From: Psychrobacter sp.
GTDB lineage: Bacteria > Pseudomonadota > Gammaproteobacteria > Pseudomonadales > Moraxellaceae
DNA: 9,090 bases
Direction of reading: 5' to 3'
Assembly (NCBI GenBank): GCA_029256865.1
Contig: JARIEH010000141.1
Coordinates: 1 to 9,090 of the forward strand
Shown here: positions 1 to 6,283 of the stretch, piece by piece
Numbering within the stretch: position 1 is the first letter of the stretch
Layout: each line of letters begins with the position of its first letter
Position numbers and translations under genes: made by a program
Notes under the pieces: generated by a model
What the model saw: only the letters and a program-made list of their open reading frames with translations
What the model was told of the DNA's origin: nothing
Databases searched by the model: none

Positions 1-308
1 TTATCAATAATCGCAGCACCATTCGTTATCGCAATCAAGACGATGAGGAGAGTACGGATTGGAGCAATGACCTCAGACAAGTGCATTATTTTGGTCATAA
101 CAAACAGCTGGCCTACGGTATCTCTACTAGTGGTTATTTTGATGCAGACAAAAAGTTGCTCAACAGTTATGGACCCGCTATCAGCTATCGACAGCCAGTT
201 TGGCGAGAGTGGCTTTATATGCAAACAGAACTAAATTATTACAATGATAAAACAGAGGATAAAGACCATTATCCCTCTACTCTACTGCGAATAGAGGCTT
301 TGTTTTAG
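1..308 (+). CDS. C-terminal part of a probable outer-membrane beta-barrel protein (5' end outside window)
   Basis: An open frame enters from the left edge (first full codon at base 3) and ends with TAG at 306-308, leaving 101 visible residues. The visible part is rich in aromatic and polar residues in short alternating runs (for example SYRQPVWREWLYMQTELNYY) separated by charged turns (NDKTEDKDH). It ends in LLRIEALF with a terminal phenylalanine. Alternating strands plus a C-terminal aromatic residue are the usual signature recognised by the BAM machinery in the last strand of outer-membrane barrels. I infer an outer-membrane protein; the specific family cannot be named from this fragment. 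GTG at 81 is an internal valine codon, because coding character is continuous upstream of it. The strong terminator at 487-511 is the first one downstream. Confidence 0.75.
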   Translation, partial: INNRSTIRYRNQDDEESTDWSNDLRQVHYFGHNKQLAYGISTSGYFDADKKLLNSYGPAISYRQPVWREWLYMQTELNYYNDKTEDKDHYPSTLLRIEALF

Positions 309-370
309 GATTCTATGTTGCTGTCAGAATAATGTTAATAATATTCAACATTGTCATGATGCATATTAAA

Positions 371-414
371 CTGACTACATTTGTACTAAGTTATACCTCG
401 CCTGCTGACTACAT
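371..414. repeat. Short direct repeat ctgactacat
   Basis: CTGACTACAT occurs at 371-380 and again at 405-414, 34 bases apart. Each copy is followed within about 12 bases by TTATA. The spacing is close to three helical turns, which would suit a pair of protein-binding sites, but 10 bp in AT-rich spacer DNA could also be chance. Confidence 0.5.
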
Positions 415-425
415 AGTTATATTGC

Positions 426-457
426 ATGACAATAGGATATAAATTTAGCGTTATAAT
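426..457 (+). promoter_or_regulatory. Possible promoter with perfect -10 box
   Basis: A consensus TATAAT lies at 452-457. The best -35 candidate is ATGACA at 426-431 (5 of 6 matches to TTGACA), with a 20-base spacer that is longer than ideal. Transcription would begin near 464, run about 45 bases to the terminator at 487-511, and on read-through reach the membrane-protein gene at 536. Confidence 0.4.
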
Positions 458-486
458 AGCGACCTATTAAAAAATTTTGCATGATT

Positions 487-511
487 AGTGAGCCTTTGGG
501 CTCACTTTTTT
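487..511 (+). terminator. Strong rho-independent terminator
   Basis: AGTGAGCC (487-494) pairs perfectly with GGCTCACT (499-506) across the 4-base loop TTTG, followed by an uninterrupted T run (506-511). It is a strong canonical terminator for rightward transcription, presumably of the outer-membrane protein gene. Because it sits directly in front of the next gene's ribosome binding site, it may also act as an attenuator for that gene. Confidence 0.85.
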
Positions 512-524
512 ATTATTTATATTT

Positions 525-529
525 AGGAG
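525..529 (+). promoter_or_regulatory. Shine-Dalgarno AGGAG that points to an ATT start
   Basis: AGGAG lies six bases upstream of ATT 536. The frame of the following gene is open from 527, immediately after TAG 524-526, and contains no ATG, GTG or TTG codon before 665. The SD position therefore selects ATT 536 as the initiator. Confidence 0.6.
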
Positions 530-535
530 TTCAGC

Positions 536-1069
536 ATTTTTACTGAAAATGGCCTCATCGAAATCGCTAGCGCTATTGTCTTAATAGTCTGTTTATTACG
601 CTGTAAGCAGTATCTGCTACAAAGCCGCATCAAATCAGGTCGTTACTTTTGGCTGGCTTCAGTCTTGGTCTTTTTTGCCGTTATTCGTAGAGAATTAAAC
701 CATCTGCCAGACTTATTTATTTCTAATGATTTTTTATTCTTCAATCTTTCTTATGACTGGTGGGAGGATATCGCACTTACAATCGTCTATATCCTCATGG
801 TTGGCTTACTCATTTATTCATGGCGCTATTGTTGGACAGTGCTAAAGAACGTCCCTATAACACTATATTTCATAGTGGCAGTGTTAGCAACCGTTCAATA
901 TATGGGGGAGAACGCTATCTTATTTCCTCCTACCTTTGGCGTAATAGTCGAAGAGCTGACCGAAGCCACTATTTATAGTATTGCCTTGATTTATCTCTGG
1001 GAATTCAAATTAACAGATTTTGAAGCCTGCTTGTCAAATAAGCTGAATTTTGAGACGGTGACACAGTAG
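536..1069 (+). CDS. Small multi-pass membrane protein, unknown function, probable ATT start
   Basis: From ATT 536 the product is 177 residues and ends at TAG 1067-1069, with a second in-frame TAG directly after. About five hydrophobic segments are visible (roughly residues 7-22, 37-51, 77-97, 108-126 and 143-157). Charged or polar motifs lie between them: TENGLIE at the N terminus, RRELNHLPDL (51-60), YDWWED (73-78), YMGEN (122-126) and VEELTEA (138-144). Acidic residues so close to membrane segments suggest a conserved fold, but I do not recognise a named family. The first standard start codon is TTG 665; it would remove the first membrane segment and most of the second, and it lacks a ribosome binding site. 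ATT 536 has AGGAG six bases upstream. An ATG lost by mutation or a sequencing error is the alternative. The gene is not obviously linked to its neighbours. Confidence 0.7.
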   Translation: MFTENGLIEIASAIVLIVCLLRCKQYLLQSRIKSGRYFWLASVLVFFAVIRRELNHLPDLFISNDFLFFNLSYDWWEDIALTIVYILMVGLLIYSWRYCWTVLKNVPITLYFIVAVLATVQYMGENAILFPPTFGVIVEELTEATIYSIALIYLWEFKLTDFEACLSNKLNFETVTQ

Positions 1070-1123
1070 TAGAGAATCCCTTATCAAACAGATACTGAGG
1101 GGTTCGTTCAACAGACTCTAATT

Positions 1124-1132
1124 TGCTATACT
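1124..1132 (+). promoter_or_regulatory. Extended -10 promoter for the SDR gene
   Basis: TGC-TATACT at 1124-1132 matches an extended -10 element (TGn before a 5-of-6 TATAAT box). No good -35 lies at the usual distance, which is typical of extended -10 promoters. The predicted transcription start is near 1139, giving a leader of about 68 bases. Confidence 0.45.
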
Positions 1133-1169
1133 CAAAGTAAGTTTCACCCCTGACAATTAAATATCTCTG

Positions 1170-1195
1170 AATCATCATCAATTTAATCATCATCA
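1170..1195. repeat. 11-bp direct repeat in SDR leader
   Basis: AATCATCATCA occurs at 1170-1180 and 1185-1195, a 15-base period, immediately upstream of the SDR start codon. It could come from slippage on the ATC triplets. Confidence 0.6.
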
Positions 1196-1206
1196 AGTGA
1201 GTCACT

Positions 1207-1992
1207 ATGAACATATTCATTACGGGCGCATCACGCGGTATCGGTCTAGCCACTGCCAAAAAAATGGCCGCAAAGGGGCACAACGTAGGGCTATTTGCGA
1301 CTAACACCGCTACGCTTGAGGACGCTATTAAGGATAAAGTGTTTAAAAAGGCATTGAAAAAAAAGCGCATCGTCACAGCAGAGCTGGATGTGACCCAGCC
1401 TGACTCGTGGGACGATGCTATTGAAACAATGATTGATAACTTTGGCAGTATCGATGTCTTAATCAATAACGCTGGCGTACTTATCAGCGGTACATTGCCA
1501 ACCACAGATTTAGATGAGCAGTTGGCCTTAATTGACGTCAACTGTAAGGGCGTATTGATTGGCTGTCATAAGCTCGCGCCCTATCTAGCAGATAGCAAAA
1601 ACGGTAAAATCATCAACGTCTCTTCTGCTTCGGCTATTTATGGTCAGCCAGAAGTTGCAACGTATGCTGCCAGTAAGTTTTTTGTACGTGGCTTGACTGA
1701 AGGACTCAATATCGAATACGCCAAACTCGGCATTAAAGTCATCGACGTGATGCCTTTATGGGTCAAGTCTGATATGACCAAAGGCATTGAGGTCAAGAGT
1801 ATTGGTCGTTTAGGCATTAACTTGACGGTCAATGATGTGGCAAAAACATTGTGTAAGCTGAGCACCAGCGCCAATCGTAAAATCAAAGGGATACACTACT
1901 CTGTTGGCCTACCAGCAAAAGTCTTTCAGACATTGGCACAAGTCACACCCGATCCCATCATACGCTTCGTGAACCGTAAGATTGGCGCATAG
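1207..1992 (+). CDS. Short-chain dehydrogenase/reductase (SDR) family oxidoreductase
   Basis: This 261-residue protein has the length and all the landmarks of a classical SDR. The glycine-rich nucleotide-binding motif TGASRGIG is at residues 6-13 and a DVT acidic site at 61-63. NNAG is at 87-90. The catalytic tetrad is complete: N112, S140, Y153 and K157 in YAASK. The family catalyses NAD(P)(H)-dependent oxidation or reduction of alcohols and carbonyls in the cytoplasm. Substrate and pathway cannot be read from the sequence. Arg10 after TGAS is often seen in NADP(H)-preferring members, so NADPH use is a weak inference. ATG 1207 places the nucleotide-binding strand at the very N terminus, as expected; the SD is weak (AAGTGAG, about five bases upstream). 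The gene appears monocistronic, between an extended -10 promoter and a terminator hairpin at 2035-2068. Confidence 0.93.
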   Translation: MNIFITGASRGIGLATAKKMAAKGHNVGLFATNTATLEDAIKDKVFKKALKKKRIVTAELDVTQPDSWDDAIETMIDNFGSIDVLINNAGVLISGTLPTTDLDEQLALIDVNCKGVLIGCHKLAPYLADSKNGKIINVSSASAIYGQPEVATYAASKFFVRGLTEGLNIEYAKLGIKVIDVMPLWVKSDMTKGIEVKSIGRLGINLTVNDVAKTLCKLSTSANRKIKGIHYSVGLPAKVFQTLAQVTPDPIIRFVNRKIGA

Positions 1993-1993
1993 C

Positions 1994-2023
1994 ATCCTTT
2001 TAAATAGTATCCTTTTAAATAGT
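1994..2023. repeat. Perfect 15-bp tandem duplication
   Basis: ATCCTTTTAAATAGT is present twice head to tail (1994-2008 and 2009-2023), starting two bases after the SDR stop codon. A third partial copy (AGTTGCC...) has diverged. It looks like a recent slippage duplication in noncoding DNA. Confidence 0.9.
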
Positions 2024-2034
2024 TGCCTGTTAAG

Positions 2035-2068
2035 AAGATAGCAGCTTGTTAAGACAAGTCGCTATTTT
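2035..2068 (+). terminator. Probable terminator of the SDR gene
   Basis: An imperfect stem (2035-2049 with 2054-2068) has loop TAAG, one A-C mismatch and two G-T wobbles, and ends in TTTT. It lies 43 bases after the SDR stop. It is weaker than the other terminators in the window. Confidence 0.6.
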
Positions 2069-2100
2069 AGAAAATCACTTTTTGACAAAGCATAATAAAT

Positions 2101-2131
2101 AAAACGGCTACCGAATTTCGGTTGCCGTTTT
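2101..2131. terminator. Bidirectional terminator overlapping the end of the beta-helix gene
   Basis: AAAACGGC (2101-2108) pairs with GCCGTTTT (2124-2131). The stem continues through ACCGA/TCGGT around the loop ATT, with one T-T mismatch. T-rich flanks exist on both strands. On the minus strand the stem includes the last codons and the TAG of the lipoprotein gene (stop at 2110-2108). It also blocks rightward transcription from the SDR side. Confidence 0.8.
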
Positions 2132-3403
2132 GCTTGCGGCTCGAATCTTGATGGCTTGCTCAATCGTTTTATCGGTGAAAATATTGTCGCTAATAATCGT
2201 GTCTTTTATCGCGCCTGCTGTGCTGTCTTCACGAACTTCAGAACCGACAATGATAGGAAAATTAACGTCAGCGGCGAATTGATTGCCACTAATAAGCGTC
2301 CCATCATCCTCGACAATAATGCCTTGCCCTACTCGCTGAAAACGATTATTGATAATCTGATTGTCTTGAGCGCTGTCTAAATGATAGCTGGCAAAGGGTG
2401 TTTGTTTGATTAAATAAGCACCGCACGCAAACCCTTTTAGATTACGTGACTGCCTTGATGCTATCCAAACACCGACTGGCTCGTCCTGGAAGACATTATT
2501 ACGGATAATATTGTCACGACTAGACTCAGTACGTTTGAAATAATTGCCCCGCGTTGGATCATCAGCATGTTCAAAGCAATTACGGTATAAAAGAATGCTG
2601 CCTGCGCCATTATGAATAAACTGATTATTCTCGATACGATTATTGCTTGAAGAATCAACCGCAATGGCCTCACGATTGGGCTTAAAGCTCCGAAAACCGT
2701 TCCCCATAAAGACAGAGTTTTTAATCACATTATCGCGACTACCAAACTCTAAATACAGCCCAACGGTCCCTGCGTTTTGAATGCGTACTTGCTCGAAAGT
2801 AACGCCCTGCACGTGATCACCGACAAACATGCCACTGTTAATACTGTTGCGACTACTGACATTAATCACCCGAATATCTCTTGGAGCGAGTGCTCGATTG
2901 GCAGCAGAATCTATCAAGCCGCGCGCGTAACGCTGATTTGGTTGGCTGTATTGGCGAATATGCAACGCATGACCATAGCCATCCACATGACAGTTAGCAA
3001 CCGCAATATCCTCGATACCCTTATCCGTTTTAGGCTTAATAGTAATCGCACTGGCCTTAGAATGATCATCAACCATGGTACTGAGTGCTGCCCCCTGACA
3101 GTCGAGTGAGCTGTGTGAATCGTTCAGCTCAAAGCGTATCGACTGACCTGTTAAATCACAGCCTGTATTTAGGGCACTATGGCCTTTTACCTTAACCATT
3201 TGTTTAGGGGTTAGTTTTGTACAGTCAATCAGCGTCGTGGCTGTTGGGAGCTTGCTATCGACAACAAGTGGCTGTTTTGAGGTAACTTCATCAAGACTAT
3301 GAACGTTAGTAAAAGGCAAGCGTTCGCAAGCCGTCAAACTGATGGCACTCGTGACGACTGTCATCAGTGACACTTTGATTAATAATTTACTATTTACCAC
3401 CAT
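2108..3403 (-). CDS. Right-handed parallel beta-helix lipoprotein
   Basis: The 431-residue product begins with a basic then hydrophobic signal segment and a lipobox LTAC, giving Cys26 as the lipidated residue of the mature protein. From about residue 85 to 420 it shows repeated coils typical of PbH1 repeats and Asn ladders: DNVIKNSVF (224-232), NNRIENNQF (254-262), DNIIRNNVF (297-305), DNQIINNRF (347-355), TLISGNQF (369-376) and DTIISDNIF (401-409). These repeats form solenoids in pectate-lyase-like, NosD and alginate epimerase-like proteins, so polysaccharide binding or processing at the cell surface is plausible, but no catalytic signature could be assigned. Six further cysteines (61, 82, 102, 138, 276, 327) could form disulphides in the periplasm. 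ATG 3403 gives a proper signal peptide; M14 would truncate it. The SD is weak. The 3' end is built into a terminator. Confidence 0.85.
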   Translation of the reverse strand: MVVNSKLLIKVSLMTVVTSAISLTACERLPFTNVHSLDEVTSKQPLVVDSKLPTATTLIDCTKLTPKQMVKVKGHSALNTGCDLTGQSIRFELNDSHSSLDCQGAALSTMVDDHSKASAITIKPKTDKGIEDIAVANCHVDGYGHALHIRQYSQPNQRYARGLIDSAANRALAPRDIRVINVSSRNSINSGMFVGDHVQGVTFEQVRIQNAGTVGLYLEFGSRDNVIKNSVFMGNGFRSFKPNREAIAVDSSSNNRIENNQFIHNGAGSILLYRNCFEHADDPTRGNYFKRTESSRDNIIRNNVFQDEPVGVWIASRQSRNLKGFACGAYLIKQTPFASYHLDSAQDNQIINNRFQRVGQGIIVEDDGTLISGNQFAADVNFPIIVGSEVREDSTAGAIKDTIISDNIFTDKTIEQAIKIRAASKTATEIR

Positions 3404-3536
3404 GACCAGTTTCTCAGTTGACCTGCTTTCTTACATTTTTTGAACATCCTGTGACACCTTACTACTAGCAGTGATGTCGATAAGGTTGCACACTATTCAC
3501 ACCCATTAACCTATCATAAAAACTAAGGAATGACTC

Positions 3537-3875
3537 ATGGAAAATCCAAAGACCCCACTCCCCGAAGAAATGGATGGCATCGATAGCAATAAAAGTACTG
3601 ATATGGACAAAGACGATCAACTTGTCGATTTAGAAAACCCAATGCTACATACCTTTGACAATGATGATGTGATTGATAATACCGCTGGATTTAATAATTC
3701 AGAGGTTGGTACTGATGCTACCCAAGGTCTGACGCCCATGCATCGTCAAAACGTCGATGAAGCGCAAATAGATGAGTTATTGATTGAAGGCAATTTAGAT
3801 GATGACGACTATCCTGACATCATCGATATCGCGGATAAAGACGCGGCAGAACATACTAATAATAATGATTTTTAA
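3537..3875 (+). CDS. Small, extremely acidic hypothetical protein
   Basis: This 112-residue protein has a very good ribosome binding site (AAGGAA at 3525-3530, six bases before ATG 3537). By my count it contains 32 Asp/Glu against 5 Lys/Arg, and no cysteine or tryptophan. Acidic clusters include DKDD (24-27) and DDDD in NLDDDDYPDIIDIADKD near the C terminus. There is no signal peptide or membrane segment, so it should be cytoplasmic, and much of it is probably disordered. A short amphipathic stretch, DEAQIDELLIEGNL, may be helical. I do not recognise a family. A lineage-specific Moraxellaceae protein is likely. Ideas such as a DNA mimic or a chaperone-like acidic protein are untested. It is divergent from the beta-helix gene and separated from the next gene by a terminator. 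Confidence 0.75.
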   Translation: MENPKTPLPEEMDGIDSNKSTDMDKDDQLVDLENPMLHTFDNDDVIDNTAGFNNSEVGTDATQGLTPMHRQNVDEAQIDELLIEGNLDDDDYPDIIDIADKDAAEHTNNNDF

Positions 3876-3908
3876 AAGTGTCAATAATTTTTATAAGCAA
3901 AGCGTTTA

Positions 3909-3955
3909 ATCATAAAAAAGCATGCTAAATATCATTGAGCGTGCTCTTTTATGAT
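3909..3955. terminator. Bidirectional terminator with 18-bp arms
   Basis: Arms 3909-3926 and 3938-3955 pair over 18 bp with one A-C mismatch and one T-G wobble, around an 11-base loop. It lies between convergent genes ending at 3875 (plus) and 4004 (minus). The minus strand has a run of six T after the GC-containing core and the plus strand has CTTTTA, so it should work in both directions. Confidence 0.85.
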
Positions 3956-4003
3956 CAATAAAATAAAAGGTTTCCCACTTTACCGAAATTAATGTTATTA
4001 ACC

Positions 4004-4840
4004 TTAAGCCACTGATAAGGGTTGATCGGTCCAAACGTCGCGGTAACTGGTGTAGTAAGTCAGCAAAATGACGGGAAGCACTAAAAGTATGCCCAACCCC
4101 AAAGTCAGTGTCACCAATACAGGCAATAAAATTAAGCAGCCTAAACCGTAAACTAGTATGGGGACGATGTTGGTTAACCCAGCCTGAAAGCTTTTTTTCA
4201 TCGCAGTAATGGCGTCAATATCATGCAGCGCAACCAATGCAGGAGCAAACCAAACTGCCATATACAGCGGTATCATGAGCAGCATAGACAGCAGATAACC
4301 AACGGCCAAGCCAGCGATAGAAACATCGTTCATCGCATAAGGATTGCCCATGTTGCCTGTCATCATAGAAAACATCATGCTACCCATCGCCATAAATAAC
4401 GGAATCATACAAAGCACGATACCGACTAGATATAACAACCCTACTATTGCTAATGGCTGCCAATGACTCTTAAACGCCGAAAATAAATGGTCAAAACGCA
4501 GCTCTTCCCCTCGTGCTTGTGTCGCTGCGCCCTTCACAATACCAGCAATAAAAATAAAAACAGTCGGAACCAACAAGATACTGAGTAAGGGAATTGAGGA
4601 AGCAATGCCCATAATAACTAGAAAGGTCACACTGATGCCAAACCATAAAAGTGGCTGACTTTTAAACAATCCAAAAGCTTTTACAATCCAATTCATACCC
4701 GCAGCCGCCCCACATTTTCGCGGATTTGCTAATAATTGTGGTAATGGATTGCCATATTCGTCAGTTGGCTGCGAGCTTGTTGGCTGGCCATGGGATTTTT
4801 GTAATGAGACATTTGGTTGCGGATTGTTGGAGATAGACAT
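4004..4840 (-). CDS. BPSS1780-family inner-membrane protein
   Basis: The 278-residue product starts with about 45 polar, Ser/Pro/Gln-rich residues predicted to be cytoplasmic. NPRKCGAAAGMNWIVKAFGLFKSQP (39-63) then leads into a membrane domain of about six hydrophobic segments (roughly 65-86, 87-105, 129-155, 174-200, 224-245 and 246-263). The arrangement of a GxxWixxaf.lFk.qP entry, an LxxlF..f.....P segment and a C-terminal YxSYRDVW is what I associate with the BPSS1780 family, whose function is unknown. The start at 4840 (MSISNN) was chosen because GAGG at 4850-4847 is six bases upstream. ATG 4843 would be only three bases away, and ATG 4873 has no ribosome binding site. A possible promoter lies at 4968-4939. 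The gene is a separate unit from hemH, since a strong terminator lies between them. Confidence 0.82.
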   Translation of the reverse strand: MSISNNPQPNVSLQKSHGQPTSSQPTDEYGNPLPQLLANPRKCGAAAGMNWIVKAFGLFKSQPLLWFGISVTFLVIMGIASSIPLLSILLVPTVFIFIAGIVKGAATQARGEELRFDHLFSAFKSHWQPLAIVGLLYLVGIVLCMIPLFMAMGSMMFSMMTGNMGNPYAMNDVSIAGLAVGYLLSMLLMIPLYMAVWFAPALVALHDIDAITAMKKSFQAGLTNIVPILVYGLGCLILLPVLVTLTLGLGILLVLPVILLTYYTSYRDVWTDQPLSVA

Positions 4841-4846
4841 CATGAA

Positions 4847-4850
4847 CCTC
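4847..4850 (-). promoter_or_regulatory. Shine-Dalgarno deciding the start of the membrane protein
   Basis: GAGG on the minus strand (4850-4847) is six bases from ATG 4840 and three from ATG 4843. It supports a start at 4840, not the longer ORF from 4873. Confidence 0.6.
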
Positions 4851-4938
4851 ATAGCTAAAGTAAAGCAAACCATCGATGTATAAACAAAGCGTTATCTCGC
4901 CTTAGTTTCACACATAGCGTGCTAAAACCCCAACTGTT

Positions 4939-4968
4939 ATTTTATTAAAATCGATTTCCTTAGAGCAA
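4939..4968 (-). promoter_or_regulatory. Possible promoter of the BPSS1780-family gene
   Basis: On the minus strand, TTGCTC (4968-4963) and TAAAAT (4944-4939, 5 of 6 matches) are separated by 18 bases. It lies directly after the hemH terminator and about 100 bases upstream of the start codon. The -35 match is only 3 of 6. Confidence 0.4.
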
Positions 4969-4975
4969 TTTGAAC

Positions 4976-5005
4976 AAAAAAATACCGAACGTCATGTCCG
5001 GTATT
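4976..5005 (-). terminator. Intrinsic terminator of hemH
   Basis: On the minus strand AATACCG (5005-4999) pairs with CGGTATT (4987-4981), and the right arm runs into a T run reaching 4976. It lies 27 bases beyond the hemH stop. Confidence 0.85.
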
Positions 5006-5031
5006 GTTTATGGTTTGAAAAACTTAATACA

Positions 5032-6051
5032 TTAAGCCCAACCATCCAGCGTGCCTGCCCAGCCTTGCACCAGTGGTTTACTCAACGCTTCCAATAAATC
5101 AATGTGCGCCTCATCAGCATTGAGTGCAGGAATATAATGATACTCTTTCCCGCCAGCGTTTAGGAAGTTATCACGATTTTCAATGGCTAGCTCTTCCAAG
5201 GTTTCCAGACAGTCGGCAGAAAATGCAGGGCTGATAATTTGTACCGAACGCACGCCAGACTTACCCCAATCTTCTAATACTACATCAGTATAAGGCTTGA
5301 CCCACTCTTGCTTGCCAAAGCGCGACTGAAAACTGATGATCCATTCATCTTCTTTCAGACCTAGTGCATGTGCCACTTGCGCCGCTGTACATTTGCAACG
5401 CTTCGGATACGGATCGCCTTTATCCGCATAGGGCTGAGGAATACCATGAAAGCTAAACATCAGCTTTTCAGGCTTGCCATGCTCAGCTTGGAAGCGGCGA
5501 ATCGAATTGGCCAATGCCTGAATATAAAGCGGATGGGCAAAATAATCTTTCACAATCGTATAGTTGGGCAAGTTGCGCTGTTTCAGCGTCCACTTCGTCA
5601 ACGCGTCATAGACTGCACCACCTGACGTCGCTGAGTATTGTGGAAATAATGGCAGGATGACAAAATGATCAACACCTTCACTACGCAGAGTGTCCATCAC
5701 ATCAGGCAGCCCTGGATTGCCATAGCTCATTGCAGGATGCACGGATACCCGAAAGGGTGCAACGGCATCAGCCAAGCGCGGCTGCAATAAATCTACTTGT
5801 TTTTTTAGGATGTTGCGAATCGGTGAGTCACCTTCCCAAATACTGGCATAGGCTTCTGCCACTCGCTTGGGGCGACTTGGTAATACAAACAAATTGAGGA
5901 TAATTGCCCACAAAAACTGGGGGATTTCAATCACGCGTGGATCTGATAAAAACTGTTTTAGGTAGCGACGCACGGCAGGCGCTGTTGGCTCATCCGGCGT
6001 GCCAAGGTTCACTAATAAGACGGCAATACGTGGGGGCAGTTCAGGTTTCAT
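5032..6051 (-). CDS. hemH: Ferrochelatase
   Basis: The 339-residue protein inserts Fe2+ into protoporphyrin IX, the final step of protohaem synthesis. It acts in the cytoplasm, often at the membrane face. Diagnostic features are [12 protein letters not shown] near the N terminus (11-22), the SFHGIP motif with the metal-site His202, [16 protein letters not shown] (134-149), and [11 protein letters not shown] (278-288), whose acidic residues (Glu283 and neighbours) complete the metal site. Length and motif order are normal for proteobacterial HemH. The two close cysteines in KRCKCTAAQ (219, 221) are noted, but I cannot assign a cluster from them. ATG 6051 gives the conserved start; the SD is poor. 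The gene has its own terminator and a candidate TTGACA promoter, so it is probably monocistronic. Confidence 0.97.
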   Translation of the reverse strand: MKPELPPRIAVLLVNLGTPDEPTAPAVRRYLKQFLSDPRVIEIPQFLWAIILNLFVLPSRPKRVAEAYASIWEGDSPIRNILKKQVDLLQPRLADAVAPFRVSVHPAMSYGNPGLPDVMDTLRSEGVDHFVILPLFPQYSATSGGAVYDALTKWTLKQRNLPNYTIVKDYFAHPLYIQALANSIRRFQAEHGKPEKLMFSFHGIPQPYADKGDPYPKRCKCTAAQVAHALGLKEDEWIISFQSRFGKQEWVKPYTDVVLEDWGKSGVRSVQIISPAFSADCLETLEELAIENRDNFLNAGGKEYHYIPALNADEAHIDLLEALSKPLVQGWAGTLDGWA

Positions 6052-6074
6052 AGCAGCACTATTTTATTGATAAT

Positions 6075-6104
6075 TTATTAGAGAAAAGTATTAGACGATG
6101 TCAA
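6075..6104 (-). promoter_or_regulatory. Candidate hemH promoter
   Basis: A perfect TTGACA lies on the minus strand at 6104-6099, followed after 18 bases by TAATAA (6080-6075), a modest -10. The leader to ATG 6051 would be short, about 15-20 bases. The palindrome at 6134-6148 lies just upstream of the -35. Confidence 0.45.
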
Positions 6105-6133
6105 AAGTGACCAGATAAAAGATTATTAAGACA

Positions 6134-6148
6134 TTGTTAATTTAACAA
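6134..6148. promoter_or_regulatory. Perfect palindrome TTGTTAATTTAACAA, possible operator
   Basis: Seven-base arms TTGTTAA/TTAACAA flank a single central T. It sits about 30 bases upstream of the candidate hemH -35 and about 100 bases upstream of the candidate metX promoter. The shape suits a dimeric regulator; the regulator is unknown. Confidence 0.4.
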
Positions 6149-6244
6149 ACTCTTAGTGTAGCATTTTATCCGTTAATAACGCACCGCAAAAGCCACTCTT
6201 GTACAATTTTATACGTCCCTACCAATAAAGACCGAGTCTGACGG

Positions 6245-6273
6245 TTGTACTCATACGCGCATCGCCCTACAAT
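6245..6273 (+). promoter_or_regulatory. Candidate metXW promoter
   Basis: TTGTAC (6245-6250) and TACAAT (6268-6273, 5 of 6 matches) are separated by exactly 17 bases. The start of transcription would be near 6280, giving a leader of about 78 bases that contains the inverted repeat at 6284-6312. Confidence 0.5.
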
Positions 6274-6283
6274 AGACGCACAT

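Larger units (their letters stand above)
309..523. other. Intergenic spacer with direct repeat, possible promoter and terminator
   Basis: This AT-rich stretch holds no convincing gene. It contains a 10-bp direct repeat (371-380 and 405-414), a perfect TATAAT box (452-457) and a strong intrinsic terminator (487-511). The terminator ends only about 14 bases before the Shine-Dalgarno of the next gene, so no separate promoter for that gene fits after it. Confidence 0.7.

Noticed and set aside
43..234. 63-codon ORF in another frame of the outer-membrane protein fragment
   Set aside because: The competing frame runs open from the left edge and ends with a typical barrel C terminus.
481..546. 21-codon uORF (MISEPLGSLF...) running through the terminator and past the ATT start
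   Set aside because: No ribosome binding site, and its sequence is set by the terminator hairpin and T tract. Coupling to the downstream gene is possible but unsupported.
1005..1541. 178-codon minus-strand ORF overlapping the SDR gene
   Set aside because: It lies antisense to the well-supported SDR N-terminal half, has low-complexity Ser/Ala/Val content and matches no family I recognise.
2777..3109. 110-codon plus-strand ORF inside the beta-helix gene
   Set aside because: Antisense shadow of a gene with a clear signal peptide and repeats; no ribosome binding site.
4841..4873. Longer N terminus of the BPSS1780-family protein from ATG 4873
   Set aside because: No SD there, while GAGG is well placed for ATG 4840; the extra residues do not look conserved.
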